From: JAAYCO01 sp964632015
GTDB taxonomy: Bacteria; Planctomycetota; Phycisphaerae; SM23-33
Direction of reading: 5' to 3'
DNA: 5,991 bases
Assembly (NCBI GenBank): GCA_964632015.1
Contig: CAZWAT010000171.1
Location: forward strand, 1-5,991
The stretch's first letter is position 1. The number at the start of each line of letters is the position of its first letter. Shown piece by piece: positions 5,200-5,991 of this stretch. A program made the position numbers and the translations under genes. The notes under the pieces were generated by a model that was not told the DNA's origin, did not search any database, and saw only the letters and a list, made by a program, of their open reading frames with translations.

Positions 5200-5949
5200 T
5201 CAGTAGGGGGCGTTCTCTACTCGGGCACAATTGAACTTGACCAACGTGTCCCAGTCGATGTTTCCTTGGGAATCACAAAAATTGACTATGAAGTCCTTTA
5301 CAAACATGTTGAGCAGGGCGGCGTAGGACTTCTGAAAATCGTCGTTTCTTTCTCTGGCCTTGTGACCTAAAGGCTCTATAAGCTCCCTGTACAGATTGGT
5401 GTTCCCCGAAATGAATTCCCAGAAAGCTTGTCCGCAATACTTGAAGTACACTCCCCTGTCCGGCAGCCTGTTGCGGCCATAGCAGCACCCGTTGACCGCG
5501 CGAACATTGATTTGCGAGTTGCTGGTTCGCAGGGTCTGCTTCGCCGCCTTGAAGTTTGCAATCATCTGACGTATCTGTCCACTATTTCCCCAGCTAGGTC
5601 CGGACTTTATCGCCACAATATAGCGAACGCCGTCATAATCGAATTCCAGGTCTATACCCGGTATTCCCGACTTCCATCCGCCGAAGGTCAGGGTGTTGAC
5701 GAATATCGCCAGCCCCTCCAGCCAGTCACCGAAGATGCCCTCCTCGCTCGATGATACGTATGCGTCCACAAGGTCTTTCACAAGCCGATCGGCAGTGAGT
5801 ATGTTCTTTGCCTTGAAGAGGTAGGGGTTCTTTCTCTTGAGGATCTTTTTTAGATTGAGCGACTCGAAGCATTGCAGTCGCCGTGCGTGAAAAGTACCGA
5901 TTTCCCGCTCAACGTACTCCACAACATCGGCCAGGCTTAGCTTGTTCAT
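5200..5949 (-). CDS. PmeII-like type II restriction endonuclease
   Basis: This is a 249-residue protein resembling the PmeII family of type II restriction enzymes, which cut unmethylated DNA at a short site. The family landmarks read in order: K-R-K-N-P-Y-L-F-K-A-K-N-I (38-50), S-S-S-E-E-G-I-F-G-D-W-L-E-G-L-A (67-81), G-G-W-K-S-G-I-P-G-I-D-L-E-F (90-103), Y-I-V-A-I-K-S-G-P-S-W-G-N-S (110-123), and N-G-C-C-Y-G-R (153-159). D100 and K115 (D-x12-A-I-K) fit the PD-(D/E)xK nuclease core, with E78 a likely third acidic residue. The recognition site cannot be read from sequence. The ATG at 5949 gives the expected short N-terminal helix, although only a weak AGAGA lies upstream and the frame stays open to the window edge. 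G+C over 5221-5460 is about 46%, below the neighbours, as is common for acquired restriction genes. The partner methyltransferase is not in the window and is expected just past the right edge. Confidence 0.88.
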   Translation of the reverse strand: MNKLSLADVVEYVEREIGTFHARRLQCFESLNLKKILKRKNPYLFKAKNILTADRLVKDLVDAYVSSSEEGIFGDWLEGLAIFVNTLTFGGWKSGIPGIDLEFDYDGVRYIVAIKSGPSWGNSGQIRQMIANFKAAKQTLRTSNSQINVRAVNGCCYGRNRLPDRGVYFKYCGQAFWEFISGNTNLYRELIEPLGHKARERNDDFQKSYAALLNMFVKDFIVNFCDSQGNIDWDTLVKFNCARVENAPY

Positions 5950-5991
5950 GGGGTTCTCTTGTGTCGAACAGATACAGATCCTTCGTCGAGA

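Noticed and set aside
5202..5221. AGTAG/CTACT inverted repeat near the end of the endonuclease gene as a terminator
   Set aside because: It is a five-base stem within coding sequence with no T-run on either side.

Overview
The window reads as chromosomal DNA of a flagellated, moderately GC-rich bacterium. Four features point to Planctomycetota, possibly a Phycisphaerae-like lineage: a flagellin-fliD-fliS cluster, a roughly 260-residue stand-alone PurQ with a long C-terminal tail, an orphan multi-zinc-knuckle protein, and external flagellar proteins without cysteine. This assignment comes from recognising protein style, not from a marker gene, and is held at about 0.55.

Left part (1-2857, + strand): the 3' end of a flagellin gene runs in from the left edge and ends at 268. 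It is followed by a long imperfect stem-loop and then by a near-perfect intrinsic terminator with a UUCG tetraloop. A flagellar sigma-28-like promoter follows, then a short leader containing a hairpin. Next come fliD (filament cap, unusually long at 665 aa) and, 18 bases after it, fliS (flagellin export chaperone). Together these make the filament subunit, the cap it polymerises under, and the chaperone that keeps it unfolded. The fliD leader carries two ANGGA motifs, one in a hairpin loop and one on the Shine-Dalgarno sequence, which suggests possible CsrA control.

Middle (2862-3644, - strand): purQ, the glutaminase subunit of FGAM synthase, converges on fliS with only four bases between the stop codons. 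It has its own promoter, which rules out a longer upstream start.

Intergenic region 3645-4002 (358 bases): besides the purQ promoter it holds a strong extended -10 promoter on the + strand. That promoter reads into about 115 bases of hairpins ending in an intrinsic-terminator-like stem plus six T's, with no convincing gene. This is the best candidate for something undescribed here: a small RNA, or an attenuating leader for the next gene.

Right part: 4003-5172 (+) encodes a 389-residue protein of unknown function with three CxxC knuckle regions and a C-terminal segment resembling bacterial PH/GRAM-like domains. Converging on it, 5200-5949 (-) encodes a PmeII-like type II restriction endonuclease with a PD-(D/E)xK-type core. 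Its sampled G+C (about 46%) is lower than that of its neighbours (about 55-62% in sampled lines), consistent with horizontal acquisition. Its cognate methyltransferase is expected just beyond the right edge, where two overlapping open frames enter the endonuclease start.
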